The notes beneath the pieces were generated by a model. That model was not told where the DNA came from. It made no database searches and saw nothing but the letters and a program-made list of their open reading frames with translations. A stretch of DNA of 64,000 bases, taken from positions 558,001 to 622,000 of the forward strand of contig NZ_JADYWE010000001.1 of NCBI RefSeq assembly GCF_015864955.1, read 5' to 3'. This DNA is from Salinibacterium sp. NK8237. Its GTDB lineage: Bacteria > Actinomycetota > Actinomycetes > Actinomycetales > Microbacteriaceae. Numbering within the stretch: position 1 is the first letter of the stretch; every line of letters begins with the position of its first letter. Made by a program: the position numbers and the translations under genes. Below are positions 27,013-37,121 of the stretch, one piece after another.

Positions 27013-27429
27013 CTAGGAAAACCAGAGTGCGAGCTCGCGGGCTGCAGACTCAGGTGAGTCGCTGCCATGCACGAGGTTCTGCTGAACAGCGAGGCCCCAG
27101 TCGCGCCCAAGATCTCCGCGGATCGTTCCCGGCGCTGCCGTGGTGGGGTCAGTCGTTCCAGCGAGCGAACGGAATCCCTCGATAGCGCGGTTACCCGCGA
27201 TGCGCAGAGCGACCGTCGGGCCCGACTGCATGAAGTCGAGCAGCGGCTCGTAGAACGGCTTGCCTTCGTGCTCGGCGTAGTGCTGCGACAGAAGGTCAAC
27301 ATCCGCCTGCACGAGACGCACGTCGACGAGCTGGTAGCCCTTTGCTTCGATGCGGCGCAGGATTTCGCCGGTGAGATTGCGAGCAACGCCGTCTGGCTTG
27401 ATCAGTACAAGAGTCTCTTCGATATTCAT
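27013..27429 (-). CDS. ndk: Nucleoside diphosphate kinase
   Basis: The product is 138 residues, with family blocks [41 protein letters not shown], and the active-site His in [20 protein letters not shown]. It transfers the terminal phosphate from ATP to nucleoside diphosphates. The ATG overlaps the DUF4233 stop (ATGA) and has GAGGAG 5 nt upstream. It is the last gene of ileS-folC-DUF4233-ndk. Confidence 0.97.
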   Translation of the reverse strand: MNIEETLVLIKPDGVARNLTGEILRRIEAKGYQLVDVRLVQADVDLLSQHYAEHEGKPFYEPLLDFMQSGPTVALRIAGNRAIEGFRSLAGTTDPTTAAPGTIRGDLGRDWGLAVQQNLVHGSDSPESAARELALWFS

Positions 27430-27827
27430 TGTGTCTCCTCAGAGTGGTTTGTCATGGACTGGGTGTTAAGAATTTCGGCCTTGGCGCGGTCGAGTTGCTG
27501 GCCCTTGATGAAGCAATAGATCCAGATGCCAGCAAAACCTGCTCCCACGAAAAACATCGGCGTGAGGATGAAACCAAGAGCAATGAGACCGACCTGCAAC
27601 GCCCAGCCGACCCAGAGGGCCCCCGGGCGGTGCAGCATCCGGGCAAGAGCGACGAACACGAGGATCAGAACTGCTCCCCCGATGAACGCCGGGGCCGGAG
27701 CAAGGGCTTTGAGCCCGAACGCCGTGAGCGCTACGAAGAAGATCAGCGTGGCATCGAGCACCAAGACGATGCTCAGTAGCAGTTCGGTGACGGAGCGCTT
27801 TCGGCGAACCGTGGGTGCGGAGGTCAC
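27426..27827 (-). CDS. DUF4233 membrane protein
   Basis: The start is GTG 27827, overlapping the folC stop by three bases within GTGA. The product is 133 residues with four membrane helices ([80 protein letters not shown]). DUF4233 genes regularly lie between folC and ndk in actinobacteria. The function is unknown. Confidence 0.85.
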   Translation of the reverse strand: MTSAPTVRRKRSVTELLLSIVLVLDATLIFFVALTAFGLKALAPAPAFIGGAVLILVFVALARMLHRPGALWVGWALQVGLIALGFILTPMFFVGAGFAGIWIYCFIKGQQLDRAKAEILNTQSMTNHSEETQ

Positions 27828-29356
27828 GGCTTCCAGCCCTCTGCCTCGGCGAGAGCAAGAGCCTCGCCAACAAGAGTGATGGAACCCGTAACGACAACCG
27901 CGCGGCGTTCGTTTTCTGCTGCCCAACTACGTGCCAACTCCATCGCTTCAGCAAAAGAATCGAAATCGGTGGTCTCATCAGTGAATGCTCGCACTGTCTC
28001 CACGAGCTCCTCGGGAGGAACAGCGCGGTCAGACTGCGACGCCGTCACGTAGAAGCGATTAGCAACGGGGGCGAGAGCCTGCACAATGCCAGCAGCGTCC
28101 TTATCGTCAACGACCGCGAGCACGAAAGCGATGTCTTCAAAGGTGAAGTACTCCTTGAGCGCTACTGCGAGAGCCGCTGCGCCATGAGGGTTGTGAGCGG
28201 CATCCACAATAACGGTGGGTTCCGCACCAATAACCTGCAGTCGCCCCGGTGAGGCCACCGTAGCGAGGCCCTCAGCGAGCACATCGTGAACGAGCGCCTG
28301 ACTGCCTGCACCCAAGAACGACTCGACCGCAGCGATGGCTAGAGCGGCGTTGTGGCCCTGGAACTCACCAAACAAAGGCATGAACAGGTCGGAGTAGGTG
28401 CCCGCGAGACCGCGCACCGAGATCAGCTGGCCGCCCACGGCGACATTGCTGCTGAGGAGTTCGAAAGCATCGCCCTCGACACCAATTGTCGACTCGGTAA
28501 GGTCTGCCGCTCGTTCCAATTCGATCTGAGCGTCCGTCGACTGAATCGCCGACACGATCGCTGCAGCAGGCTTGATGATGCCAGCCTTCGTGCGCGCAAT
28601 CTGCGCGATAGTGCTGCCCAAACGATGCGTGTGATCAAGCGCGATCGGTGTGAACACCGCAACTTGGCCATCCGCGACGTTGGTGGAATCCCATTCCCCG
28701 CCCATGCCAACTTCGAGAATGGCAACGTCGATAGGGGCATCCGCGAAGCTCGCGAATGCCAGCACCGTCAGCGCCTCAAAGTAGGTGAGCGCTTCTTCGC
28801 CCTTAGCCATCAACTCGGCATCGACCATCAACAAGAACGGACGGATGTCAGCCCAGTTCTCGGCCAGCGCGCGGTTAGAAATCGCCCGGCCGTCGATCAC
28901 GATGCGCTCGTTGACGCGCACCAGATGCGGACTCGTCATAAGCCCCGTGCGCAGCCCGTAGGCGCGCAAAATGCTCTCGACGATGCGACTCGTAGAGGTC
29001 TTGCCGTTGGTGCCCGTGATGTGAATCACGGGGTAGGTGCGCTGCGGGTCGCCGAGCAACTCGACGGCGCGACGAGTTGCTTCGAGACGCGGTTGAGGCG
29101 CCTGCTCCCCCACTCGAGCGAGCAGCTCTTCGAACACATTGTTGGCATCCGAGAGGTATTCGGTGTCTTCGAGTTCGAAGTCTGAGTCCTCGTCGATGTT
29201 CGTGCCTTCAAAACCATCCGCGAAGGGGCTCAGGTCGGCGAGGGGATGCTCCGGGCCAAGCTCGGCGCGTTCTTCGTCGGTCAGCGACGCCTCAATCGGG
29301 TCGCCGTTTTCGTCGAATTGGCCGTCATTGCCGAGTTCATCATCGCGGTCAGACAT
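27824..29356 (-). CDS. folC: Folylpolyglutamate/dihydrofolate synthase with an acidic N-terminal extension
   Basis: The product is 510 residues. The Mur-ligase core starts near residue 75: [15 protein letters not shown] (P-loop), [18 protein letters not shown], and the C-terminal [16 protein letters not shown]. It adds glutamate to dihydropteroate and to folates. The first 70 residues are an unusual acidic, disordered extension rich in Asp and Glu. The ATG overlaps the ileS stop by 8 nt, so this start is supported by coupling rather than by a strong ribosome site. Confidence 0.93.
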   Translation of the reverse strand: MSDRDDELGNDGQFDENGDPIEASLTDEERAELGPEHPLADLSPFADGFEGTNIDEDSDFELEDTEYLSDANNVFEELLARVGEQAPQPRLEATRRAVELLGDPQRTYPVIHITGTNGKTSTSRIVESILRAYGLRTGLMTSPHLVRVNERIVIDGRAISNRALAENWADIRPFLLMVDAELMAKGEEALTYFEALTVLAFASFADAPIDVAILEVGMGGEWDSTNVADGQVAVFTPIALDHTHRLGSTIAQIARTKAGIIKPAAAIVSAIQSTDAQIELERAADLTESTIGVEGDAFELLSSNVAVGGQLISVRGLAGTYSDLFMPLFGEFQGHNAALAIAAVESFLGAGSQALVHDVLAEGLATVASPGRLQVIGAEPTVIVDAAHNPHGAAALAVALKEYFTFEDIAFVLAVVDDKDAAGIVQALAPVANRFYVTASQSDRAVPPEELVETVRAFTDETTDFDSFAEAMELARSWAAENERRAVVVTGSITLVGEALALAEAEGWKP

Positions 29357-32300
29357 TGGTCGTTCCCATCTTGGTGATGTCGATCACCAGCGCGCCGTTG
29401 TTGGCGTATTTTCCTGCCGCGAGTTGCGTGCGGTGCACCTCTAGTGTGCCCTCTTCGAGATCATTCGCGAAGGCCTGAACCGTGGATTGCGCTGCAAGCG
29501 TTTCTGAGGAAATCATGGCGCTGTGGAATCCGATGGCCTCATGGTCGGCGGGGTCTAGCGCACCAATCGTCAGAGAGATGCGGTCGCTCACGTCGAAGCC
29601 TGCCGCCTTGCGGGCATCCTGAATCGCACGGATGACATCGCGAGCGAGGCCCTCCGCTGAGAGTTCCGGAGTGAGCTGGGTGTCAATGATCACAAAGCCA
29701 CCCTCAGAGAGGAACGCGATCGCGCTGGCCTCGTCGGCGGCTTCCATCTGGAGTTCGTACTCGCCGGCTTCCAGCGGCATCCCGTCGACGGAAACACCGT
29801 CGGCCGTCGTCTCCCAGTTGCCAGCCTTGGCCTCCTTGATAACCTGCTGAACTTGCTTGCCGACGCGCGGGCCGAGAGCACGAGCGTTGACTGTGAGCTT
29901 CTTGGTGATGCCGAAGCTCTCCAACGAACCCTCTTCAAGGGCGTCAAATTTCACAGCCTTGACGTTGAGCTCATCGCGAAGGATGTCGCTAAACGGCGCG
30001 AGGGCCGCTGGGGTCTCGCTCACGACGGTCAGCGAAGCCAGAGGCAGTCGCACGCGCAGGCTGCGAGCCTTGCGCAGAGCAAGTCCGCTTGAGGCGATCT
30101 CACGCACGCGGTCCATAGAAGCAACCAGATCGTGGTCAGCCGGGAAAGCTGCGGCGTCAGGCCAGTCCGTGAGGTGAACGCTGCGGCCGTTGGTGAGGCC
30201 GCGCCACATCTCTTCCGAGATGAGCGGGAGCAACGGTGCCGCAACTCGCGCCACGGTCTCCAAGACCGTGTAGAGAGTGTCGAAGGCATCCTTGTCGTCG
30301 CCGCTCCAGAAGCGGTCACGGCTGCGACGCACGTACCAGTTGGTGAGCACGTCGGCGAAGTCGCGGAGCTTGGCCGCCGCCATCGGGCTGTCGAGGGCAT
30401 CGAGTTCGGTAGTGACATCCTCGATCAGCTCGCGCGTCTTAGCCAGCAAGTAGCGGTCGAGAACGTTCGTAGAATCGGTGCGCCAGCTCGCCTCATAGTT
30501 ATCGGCAGCGTTGGCGTAGAGAGTGAAGAAGTAGTACGTGCTCCACAGCGGAAGCAGCATCTGGCGAACACCATCACGGATGCCCTCTTCGGTGACCATG
30601 AGGTTTCCGCCACGGATCACCGAGCTCGACATCAGGAACCAACGCATCGCGTCAGCACCGTCACGCTCGAAGACTTCGGAGACATCCGGGTAGTTGCGCA
30701 GGCTCTTCGACATCTTTTGGCCGTCATTGCCCAGCACGATGCCGTGGCTGATGACGTTAGAGAAGGCCGGGCGGTCGAACAACGCCGTCGAGAGCGTGTG
30801 GAGGGTGTAGAACCATCCGCGAGTCTGACCGATGTACTCCACGATGAAGTCGGCAGGGCTGTGGGTGTCGAACCACTCCTGATTCTCGAACGGGTAGTGA
30901 ACCTGAGCGAACGGCATCGAGCCCGAATCGAACCACACGTCGAGCACGTCTTCGATGCGGCGCATCGTAGACTGACCGCTCGGGTCGTCGGGGTTCGGTC
31001 GCGTCAGCTCGTCGATGAACGGCCGGTGCAGGTCGGGCTCGCCCTCGTGGTTGAGAGGCAAGCGGCCGAAGTCCGCTTGGATCTCGGCCAGGGAACCGTA
31101 CACATCCACGCGCGGGAAGTCAGGGTTGTCGCTCTTCCAGATCGGGATCGGTGAACCCCAGTAGCGGTTGCGGCTGATCGACCAGTCGCGGGCGTTGCTC
31201 ACCCACTTGCCGAACTGCCCTTCCTTGACGTTTTCGGGAACCCAGTTGATCTGCTGATTGAGCTCGCCCATGCGGTCGCGGAACTCCGGAACCTTCACGA
31301 ACCAGCTCGACACCGCCTTGTAGATCAGCGGGTTGCGGCAGCGCCAGCAGTGCGGGTAGGAGTGCTCGTAGCTGGCGACCTTGAGCAGGCGGCCCTCTTC
31401 GCGCAGCAACTTCGTGAGCGGCTTGTTCGCATCGAACACTTGCATGCCTTCAACGGGCGGCACCGATGGCAAGAACTTGCCGCCATCGTCAACCGAGATG
31501 ACAACGGGGATGCCAGCAGCAGCACACACATTTTGGTCATCTTCACCGTAGGCGGGCGCCTGGTGCACGATGCCGGTACCTTCACCGGTGGCAACGTAGT
31601 CGGCGACCAAGAACTGCCACGCGTTTTCGGTGCCGTAGGTTTCGGCATCCGCATAGAAATCCCAGAGGCGGTCATAGCGAACGCCCGCGAGTTCGGCACC
31701 CTTGATGGTGCGCGTGACTGCAGCGAGAGCTTCTTCAGCGGTCTCGTAGCCAAGTTCTTTCGCGTAGGCCGCGATGGTGTCGCCAGCGAGCATGAACTGG
31801 GCGGAACCCTGTTCCGAACCGTCGCCAGCACCGAGCGGGCCGGCAGGCAGCACCGCGTAGTCGATGTCAGGACCGACAGCGAGAGCAAGGTTGGTGGGAA
31901 GCGTCCACGGGGTGGTTGTCCAGGCAAGAGCCTTCACGCCGGTGAGCCCCAGCGCTTCCGCCTTCACACCATCGAGAGGGAACGTGACCGTGACGGTCTG
32001 GTCTTGACGCATCTTGTAGACGTCGTCATCCATGCGCAGTTCGTGGTTGGAAAGCGGAGTCTCGTCGTTCCAGCAGTACGGCAGCACCCGGAAACCCTCG
32101 TAGGCGAGGTCCTTTGTGTGCAGTTGCTTGAACGCCCAAATGACGCTCTCCATGAAGTTGACATCGAGCGTCTTGTAGTCGTTCTCGAAGTCGACCCAAC
32201 GCGCCATGCGCGTCACATACTGTTGCCATTCGCCGGTGTACTTGAGCACCGATTCGCGAGCGGCGGCATTGAACTTGTCGATGCCCATCTCTTCGATCTG

Positions 32301-32639
32301 GCTCTTCTCGGTGATGCCGAGCTGGCGCATCGCTTCGAGTTCAGCGGGGAGTCCGTGAGTGTCCCAGCCGAAGCGGCGGTGTACTTGCTTGCCGCGCATG
32401 GTCTGGTACCGCGGAAAGAGGTCTTTGGCGTAGCCGGTCAGCAGGTGACCATAGTGCGGGAGGCCATTGGCAAAAGGAGGACCGTCGTAGAAGACCCACT
32501 CATCGGCGCCTTCACGCTGATCAATGGATGCCTGAAAAGTGCCGTCTGCCTTCCAGTACGAGAGCACTTGCTCTTCGATCGCCGGAAACTTCGGGGACGG
32601 CGCGACGGAATCATCTGAGCTGTGGCGGGGATACGACAT
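29349..32639 (-). CDS. ileS: Isoleucyl-tRNA synthetase, type 2
   Basis: The start is ATG 32639 ([10 protein letters not shown]), with GGAG 4 nt upstream, giving 1096 residues. The class I motifs are GLPHYGHLL (HIGH) and [12 protein letters not shown] (KMSKS). The editing domain and a C-terminal anticodon-binding region follow. The sequence around HIGH and the length match IleS type 2, the eukaryote-like class that includes mupirocin-resistant enzymes. It is preceded by a T-box leader and coupled to folC. Confidence 0.96.
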   Translation of the reverse strand: MSYPRHSSDDSVAPSPKFPAIEEQVLSYWKADGTFQASIDQREGADEWVFYDGPPFANGLPHYGHLLTGYAKDLFPRYQTMRGKQVHRRFGWDTHGLPAELEAMRQLGITEKSQIEEMGIDKFNAAARESVLKYTGEWQQYVTRMARWVDFENDYKTLDVNFMESVIWAFKQLHTKDLAYEGFRVLPYCWNDETPLSNHELRMDDDVYKMRQDQTVTVTFPLDGVKAEALGLTGVKALAWTTTPWTLPTNLALAVGPDIDYAVLPAGPLGAGDGSEQGSAQFMLAGDTIAAYAKELGYETAEEALAAVTRTIKGAELAGVRYDRLWDFYADAETYGTENAWQFLVADYVATGEGTGIVHQAPAYGEDDQNVCAAAGIPVVISVDDGGKFLPSVPPVEGMQVFDANKPLTKLLREEGRLLKVASYEHSYPHCWRCRNPLIYKAVSSWFVKVPEFRDRMGELNQQINWVPENVKEGQFGKWVSNARDWSISRNRYWGSPIPIWKSDNPDFPRVDVYGSLAEIQADFGRLPLNHEGEPDLHRPFIDELTRPNPDDPSGQSTMRRIEDVLDVWFDSGSMPFAQVHYPFENQEWFDTHSPADFIVEYIGQTRGWFYTLHTLSTALFDRPAFSNVISHGIVLGNDGQKMSKSLRNYPDVSEVFERDGADAMRWFLMSSSVIRGGNLMVTEEGIRDGVRQMLLPLWSTYYFFTLYANAADNYEASWRTDSTNVLDRYLLAKTRELIEDVTTELDALDSPMAAAKLRDFADVLTNWYVRRSRDRFWSGDDKDAFDTLYTVLETVARVAAPLLPLISEEMWRGLTNGRSVHLTDWPDAAAFPADHDLVASMDRVREIASSGLALRKARSLRVRLPLASLTVVSETPAALAPFSDILRDELNVKAVKFDALEEGSLESFGITKKLTVNARALGPRVGKQVQQVIKEAKAGNWETTADGVSVDGMPLEAGEYELQMEAADEASAIAFLSEGGFVIIDTQLTPELSAEGLARDVIRAIQDARKAAGFDVSDRISLTIGALDPADHEAIGFHSAMISSETLAAQSTVQAFANDLEEGTLEVHRTQLAAGKYANNGALVIDITKMGTTNV

Positions 32640-32851
32640 GAGGCTCCAGTGGTACGTAGGTGCGAATAATCTGCACGAGGACGACCTCTCAGCCGCGGTA
32701 CCACCCCGCTTATGCGCCCGGAGGCACACCACTCATATCGCTGTAACGGGCTTACCCGCTCGGTTCTACCGCCGCCTGCTCCCCCGCCGAAGCTGAAGTT
32801 GAGATGGTTTCTTCCGAACGCTCCCCGGTGATAGCCGGTTCATAGCGTGTG
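32640..32851 (-). promoter_or_regulatory. ileS T-box riboswitch (translational, very short stem I)
   Basis: The minus strand has the T-box core GGGTGGTACCGCGG (32706-32693), whose TGGT bulge fits the ACCA end of tRNA-Ile. A small hairpin, CCGG-CTATCA-CCGG (32838-32825), carries an ATC isoleucine specifier (32832-32830), followed by the usual GGGGAGCGTTCGGAAGAA. Two alternatives are visible: GTGGTAC in the T-box can pair with GTACCAC (32655-32649), one base upstream of the GGAG ribosome site. That argues for control of translation. A TATCAT -10-like element lies at 32863-32858. Confidence 0.9.
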
Positions 32852-32887
32852 GCAGCAATGATACGCGAGTTAGCTGACCGTTGAGCG

Positions 32888-33892
32888 CTATTTCTTGGCG
32901 ATAGTAGCGAGCGTTTCTGCTGCCAGCTGAGCATCGTGCATTGTGACGATGAACTTCTTGCCGTTCATCCGCGTCACTTCGATGGCATCACCTTTGGAGA
33001 GAACGATGCCACTGCGGCCATCGGGAGCCCAACGCCAGCCGTAGCCACCGAATTCGCCCATCGGGTTGACGTCGACGACGGCGACGGACTCGATCTGGTT
33101 TGGCGCGATGGTGGTGCGAGGAAAGCCCAGAGCGGAGCGGACCTTAAGCCCACGCTGATCGATTGTCACACGCCACGAAAGAGTGCTGACGGACAGTGCG
33201 ATCACGAAGAGTCCGATGACAGCGGGCAAGAGGAGTTCGTCGGGATTGCTGACCGCCTGCACTGCGAGGGCAATGGCCAGAGCGGCGAGGGCAGCACCGA
33301 CGATAATCACGACGCCGGGACCAACGCGCGTCGTGGTGGAGAAGTGCACGCGTTGCGTTGTAGCACCCTCGATGGGCTTCGCGGTGACCGGGGTCGACTG
33401 AATGTACTCGGCGGCAGGAAGCATGAGCCAGGCGAATAAGGCCATGATGAGCGCGATGGGGAACGCCGCGAGCGCAATTCCCGCAATCGCAGGAGCGTTC
33501 TCAGCATTCTCCAGCCCGCGCTGAACAGCTAGCGAGCCTGCCGCTGTGACGCTGAGCGAGATCGACAGGAACATGGATGCGGCGACGAGAACTTTGTGCC
33601 CCCAGAGCATTCCACCGTTGGGGCCGCCCTTCCAGCTGGCGAAGGCGGCGAGAGCGGCGAACACCAGTGTCATCAGTAGCGGCAACACAATCACACTGCC
33701 CACGGTGGAGTACCCATCTGGGCCGGAAGTGCCCCAGTGCGACGCAACCGGGCTCGGAAGCTCGGGAATCCACAGCGCCATGATGAAGGCAGCGGTCAGC
33801 GCAATCACGAGGGGAATCACCACGCCGATCACAATGATGAGACGGCGGTTGCGTGAGAGTTGGGGCGAAACGTTCTCGGCGGGAAGGGTCAT
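32888..33892 (-). CDS. DUF1648 membrane protein with a PH-like C-terminus
   Basis: The product is 334 residues. An N-terminal DUF1648 module (ELPSPVASHWGTSGPDGYST, with the H-W/F-x3-G-x2-D pattern) lies between the first two of about six helices. From about residue 235 a soluble part (WRVTIDQRGLKVRSALGFPRTTIAPNQIESVAVVDV...) looks like a bacterial PH-like domain. DUF1648 is also found in SdpI-type immunity proteins. The ATG overlaps the GntR stop by 4 nt, so the two are coupled. The function is unknown. Confidence 0.75.
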   Translation of the reverse strand: MTLPAENVSPQLSRNRRLIIVIGVVIPLVIALTAAFIMALWIPELPSPVASHWGTSGPDGYSTVGSVIVLPLLMTLVFAALAAFASWKGGPNGGMLWGHKVLVAASMFLSISLSVTAAGSLAVQRGLENAENAPAIAGIALAAFPIALIMALFAWLMLPAAEYIQSTPVTAKPIEGATTQRVHFSTTTRVGPGVVIIVGAALAALAIALAVQAVSNPDELLLPAVIGLFVIALSVSTLSWRVTIDQRGLKVRSALGFPRTTIAPNQIESVAVVDVNPMGEFGGYGWRWAPDGRSGIVLSKGDAIEVTRMNGKKFIVTMHDAQLAAETLATIAKK

Positions 33893-34239
33893 TGGTATTC
33901 CTCTCGGATGAGCGCGGTAAGAGTAGCGAGTGAAACCTTTTGGGTGCGCGCTTCAGCAACAATGGCGGTGATGCCGTCGGCAAGCGAATCGTAACTCTGG
34001 GCGGTGGCGGCAACGATTGCTCCACGACCGCGGCGGAGTTCGATGAATCCCTCGTCGCGCAATTCTTGGTAGGCGCGTAGAACGGTGTGCATGTTCACGC
34101 CGAGAGAGCTGGCTAGTTCCCGCGCGCTGGGGAGCCTCTCCCCTGCCGTGACGGTCTTGTCGATGACGGATTGGCGGATGCTTGCCGCGAGTTGCTCGAA
34201 GAGCGGCGTTTCTGACGCGGGATCCACTCGAACTAGCAT
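33889..34239 (-). CDS. GntR-family regulator, YtrA type
   Basis: The product is 116 residues: an N-terminal winged helix (PLFEQLAASIRQSVIDKTVTAGERLPSARELASSLGVNMHTVLRAYQELRDEGFIELRRGRG) and a short 45-residue tail, typical of the YtrA subfamily with no large ligand domain. These regulators usually repress their own operon, which encodes envelope proteins. A palindrome lies 14 nt upstream of the start. It is coupled to the DUF1648 gene. Confidence 0.88.
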   Translation of the reverse strand: MLVRVDPASETPLFEQLAASIRQSVIDKTVTAGERLPSARELASSLGVNMHTVLRAYQELRDEGFIELRRGRGAIVAATAQSYDSLADGITAIVAEARTQKVSLATLTALIREEYQ

Positions 34240-34252
34240 GACGCCATCATAG

Positions 34253-34275
34253 TTGTTCTAGTTTGACTAGCACAA
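34253..34275. promoter_or_regulatory. Candidate operator of the GntR/DUF1648 cassette
   Basis: The arms TTGTTCTAG (34253-34261) and CTAGCACAA (34267-34275) are inverted at 8 of 9 positions, with a 5-nt centre. The site is immediately upstream of the GntR gene, as expected for autorepression. It also lies about 28 nt from the antiporter stop codon on the other side. Confidence 0.6.
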
Positions 34276-34303
34276 GCGCACTCTAGGTGGCTCGACGTCC
34301 GTC

Positions 34304-35557
34304 TCAGAACCGCCGGCGTGCTGGCATCTCCTGCACATGCTTCAACTCCGCCGCGGATGCCGGTGCCGAGCTCAGGTGGCGTGCGAGTTGGGCGGTCCAC
34401 GGGCTAGCCGTCGCGCCGTGCGCAAAGACACTGACGAGGATTGTCCACACCGCAACGGAGAACACGGTGTCGGCGACGGAGCCGCTCAGCTCATCGAACA
34501 CTAAGAGGGCGAACAGAATCGAGGCGAGTCCCCGCGGCCCGAACCAGCCGATGAAGAGTCGGGTTTCGAAGCGGGTGCCCGACCACGCCATCGAGATGAG
34601 CACGGGAACCATACGCACCACCGTCAATGACAACACGACGTACAGCGCGATTTGCCACGTGAGGGATGTCAGAATCGGGGCCGCGAGTACCGCACCGAAC
34701 ACCAAGAACGTGATTGAGCCCAGGAGCTCGCCCTCATCTTCGGTGAAATCCTGAACGTCCTTGCAATGATCACGCGCGACCGCGCTGAAGGCGAGTCCAG
34801 CCACAAACGCGGCAATGAACCCGTTTCCTCCGACAACCCCGGCGCCAGCATAAGCCGCAACGGCGATGGCGATGGTCGCGAGTTGGCGATAGATACCGTC
34901 CACCTGCCCGGCGCTCGACGCGCGACTCAGCAGCCACCCACCAATAGCCCCAACGGCACCGCCCATGAGGATGCCGAAACCGATCTGCTGGGCGGCAAAA
35001 ACGCCCCAGCTTTCGCTTGAGGCCACCCCGGTCTCTGCCGCCGCAACGGCGAGAAAAACCGTGACAACCGGAACCATGATTCCGTCGTTCAAGCCGCTCT
35101 CGACGTTGAGGGCTTGCCGAATCCGAACCGGCAACCGTTTATCACTGACGACCGCTTGACCGAGGGCGGCATCCGTCGGGGCAAGAATCGCAGCGATGAG
35201 CGCAGCTTCGATAAAAGTGAGTTGGTCGAAGAGAGCCGCAGCCGCCACCGCACCGAGCACAATCGTGAGGGGAAGCCCGATGCCCAGCAAGCGCAGCGGA
35301 AGCAAGACCTGCTTGCGCAATGCCCGAAGATCGATGCGCACCGCATCCGTGAAGAGCACCAGCACCAGCGTGGCTTCGACCAAGATCGACACAACGTCGC
35401 TCTTGAGATCAAGGTGAAACCATTGCGCGCCCGCCGTGCCGAGCAGAATGCCCACGGCAGTGAAGACCATCGGCGCCGTCACGGGAGACAACGACAGCCG
35501 TTGCGAGACCATCGCAAAGGCGAACACCACAACGGCAATGATCACGAGCTCTGTCAT
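34304..35557 (-). CDS. CPA1-family cation:proton antiporter (NhaP-like)
   Basis: The product is 417 residues with about 12 membrane segments. CPA1 hallmarks include the AALIAAILAPTDAALGQAVV stretch with the TD pair, followed by LNVESGLNDGIMVPVV (with the ND ion-binding pair), and the later FIGWFGPRGLASILFALL. It exchanges Na+ and/or K+ for H+. The C-terminal tail is only about 25 residues. It is transcribed divergently from the TDT transporter gene. Confidence 0.88.
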   Translation of the reverse strand: MTELVIIAVVVFAFAMVSQRLSLSPVTAPMVFTAVGILLGTAGAQWFHLDLKSDVVSILVEATLVLVLFTDAVRIDLRALRKQVLLPLRLLGIGLPLTIVLGAVAAAALFDQLTFIEAALIAAILAPTDAALGQAVVSDKRLPVRIRQALNVESGLNDGIMVPVVTVFLAVAAAETGVASSESWGVFAAQQIGFGILMGGAVGAIGGWLLSRASSAGQVDGIYRQLATIAIAVAAYAGAGVVGGNGFIAAFVAGLAFSAVARDHCKDVQDFTEDEGELLGSITFLVFGAVLAAPILTSLTWQIALYVVLSLTVVRMVPVLISMAWSGTRFETRLFIGWFGPRGLASILFALLVFDELSGSVADTVFSVAVWTILVSVFAHGATASPWTAQLARHLSSAPASAAELKHVQEMPARRRF

Positions 35558-35616
35558 GGTTCCTCCAGTGCGGGGCTAGGCGCAGAATGCCCCGAAGCTG
35601 AGCACAAACGGTGCGC

Positions 35617-35632
35617 GCCACCCCGGGGTGGC
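35617..35632. promoter_or_regulatory. 16-bp perfect palindrome in a divergent promoter region
   Basis: GCCACCCCGGGGTGGC is a perfect palindrome between the NhaP-like gene (start 35557) and the TDT gene (start 35719). It is a candidate operator shared by the divergent pair. No cognate regulator gene is adjacent. Confidence 0.4.
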
Positions 35633-35718
35633 TCAAGGCTACGGGAATGCCGCACGAATACACGCGGTTGCACCGGTGGGCCGACACACGTCGACTCTTC
35701 GACGTTCAGAAACGACTC

Positions 35719-36969
35719 ATGAGCAGCCAGATTCCTCGCCCCCACGACGCGAGCATCCCGACCGGCACCAGCAGCACTGACGCCGGTGCCGTTGCACGCG
35801 CCCCTGCCGTGCGCGCTCGGCGCCGCCTGCTCCTGCGCGACCTCAACAGCCCTCGTGACGTGATCTCGAACATCAGCCCCAACTGGTTCGCCTCCGTGAT
35901 GGGCACGGGAATCGTGGCGAACGCCGCGGCAACTCTGCCTCTCATCGCCCCACAACTCCACGTGTTTGCGAGCACCGTCTGGGTGATCGCGACTGTCTTG
36001 CTCCTCGGGCTTATCGCCGCGAGCGCAGCTCACTGGATCGCCCACCGCGAGGTTGCGCTTTCGCACCACCGGCATCCAGCAATGGTTCATTTCTACGGTG
36101 CACCGCCGCTGGCAATTCTCACCATCGGCGCTGGTGCTTTGCTCTTCGGCCCCGACATCATTGGAGCGGATGCTGCGCTCACCGTTGCGCTTGTGCTGTG
36201 GTCAATCGGCACCGTGCTCGGCCTCGCCACCGCCGTAATTGTGCCGTTCTTGACCTTCACGTCGTCAGCCATCACGGATCAATCGCCGTTCGGAGGCTGG
36301 ATCATGCCCGTGGTCCCGCCCCTGGTCTCGGCAGCAGCCGGTGCACCACTCATCCCGTTCTTGCCTGAGGGCGAGGCTCGATTGACGATGCTGCTGGCCT
36401 GCTACGCGATGTTTGGGCTCAGCATGATCGCTACCGCCGTGATCCTTCCGCTGATCTGGGGTCGGCTAGCACGACACAACATCGGCAATTCGGCCGCAGT
36501 GCCAACTCTCTGGATTGTGCTTGGCCCGCTCGGCCAATCCATTACGGCCGCGATTGTTCTTGGGGCTGTCGCCCCCTCCGCGGTGTCTGCTGAGCTCGCC
36601 GAGGCGCTCAGTTTCTTCGGCTTCATTTACGGCGTCCCCACGCTCGGTTTTGCACTTCTCTGGACGGCGCTCGCAATCGCCATGACCGTGCACACCGCCC
36701 GCCGCGGCTTGCCGTTCAGCCTCACGTGGTGGTCGTTCACCTTCCCTGTCGGCAACATGGTGGTGGCGTTGAGCGTGCTCGCCGTGGCAACCGGTTCCGC
36801 AGTGCTCGAGGTGATGGCACTCGTGAGCTTCGTAGCTCTGGTGGGCGCCTGGGTGCTCGTGGCGCTGCGCACCTTTGCGGGAAGCGTCATCCGCGGCACT
36901 TTATTCTTGGCGCCTCCGGTCGTGGGCGAGGCGACAGCCGTTGCCGCACCAGCCACTCCGACGGCGTGA
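35719..36969 (+). CDS. TDT (TehA/Mae1)-family transporter
   Basis: The frame is open from 35611, but ATG 35719 (MSSQIPRPHD) is preferred because the residues before it look non-coding; its ribosome site is weak. The product is 416 residues. After a disordered start, about ten membrane helices begin with SPNWFASVMGTGIVANAA, the TDT signature (NWFxxVMGTGI). The family includes tellurite/dicarboxylate and sulfite exporters and SLAC-type anion channels. The substrate is not predictable. Confidence 0.82.
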   Translation: MSSQIPRPHDASIPTGTSSTDAGAVARAPAVRARRRLLLRDLNSPRDVISNISPNWFASVMGTGIVANAAATLPLIAPQLHVFASTVWVIATVLLLGLIAASAAHWIAHREVALSHHRHPAMVHFYGAPPLAILTIGAGALLFGPDIIGADAALTVALVLWSIGTVLGLATAVIVPFLTFTSSAITDQSPFGGWIMPVVPPLVSAAAGAPLIPFLPEGEARLTMLLACYAMFGLSMIATAVILPLIWGRLARHNIGNSAAVPTLWIVLGPLGQSITAAIVLGAVAPSAVSAELAEALSFFGFIYGVPTLGFALLWTALAIAMTVHTARRGLPFSLTWWSFTFPVGNMVVALSVLAVATGSAVLEVMALVSFVALVGAWVLVALRTFAGSVIRGTLFLAPPVVGEATAVAAPATPTA

Positions 36970-37055
36970 GAATCGCGATTGTTACGCATCACACAAATTT
37001 GAGCAGGATTGTTAGCACGAGGCGCACACCGATGCCCGCGAACTATGACTAGGGT

Positions 37056-37081
37056 TATTCAGGCACCCGCCTATTCAGGCA
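37056..37081 (+). repeat. 10-nt direct repeat upstream of bioY
   Basis: TATTCAGGCA occurs at 37056-37065 and 37072-37081, a 16-nt spacing, about 40-65 nt before the bioY start. It could be a regulator site at the promoter. No known biotin operator was recognised. Confidence 0.35.
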
Positions 37082-37121
37082 GGTCTCTCTACAGTTCGCA
37101 GACAAAGGAAAGGAGCGTCGC

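Noticed and set aside
30132..32618. Long plus-strand frames of 340 and 422 residues opposite ileS
   Set aside because: They are antisense shadows of a clear synthetase gene in GC-rich DNA; no family features or ribosome sites.
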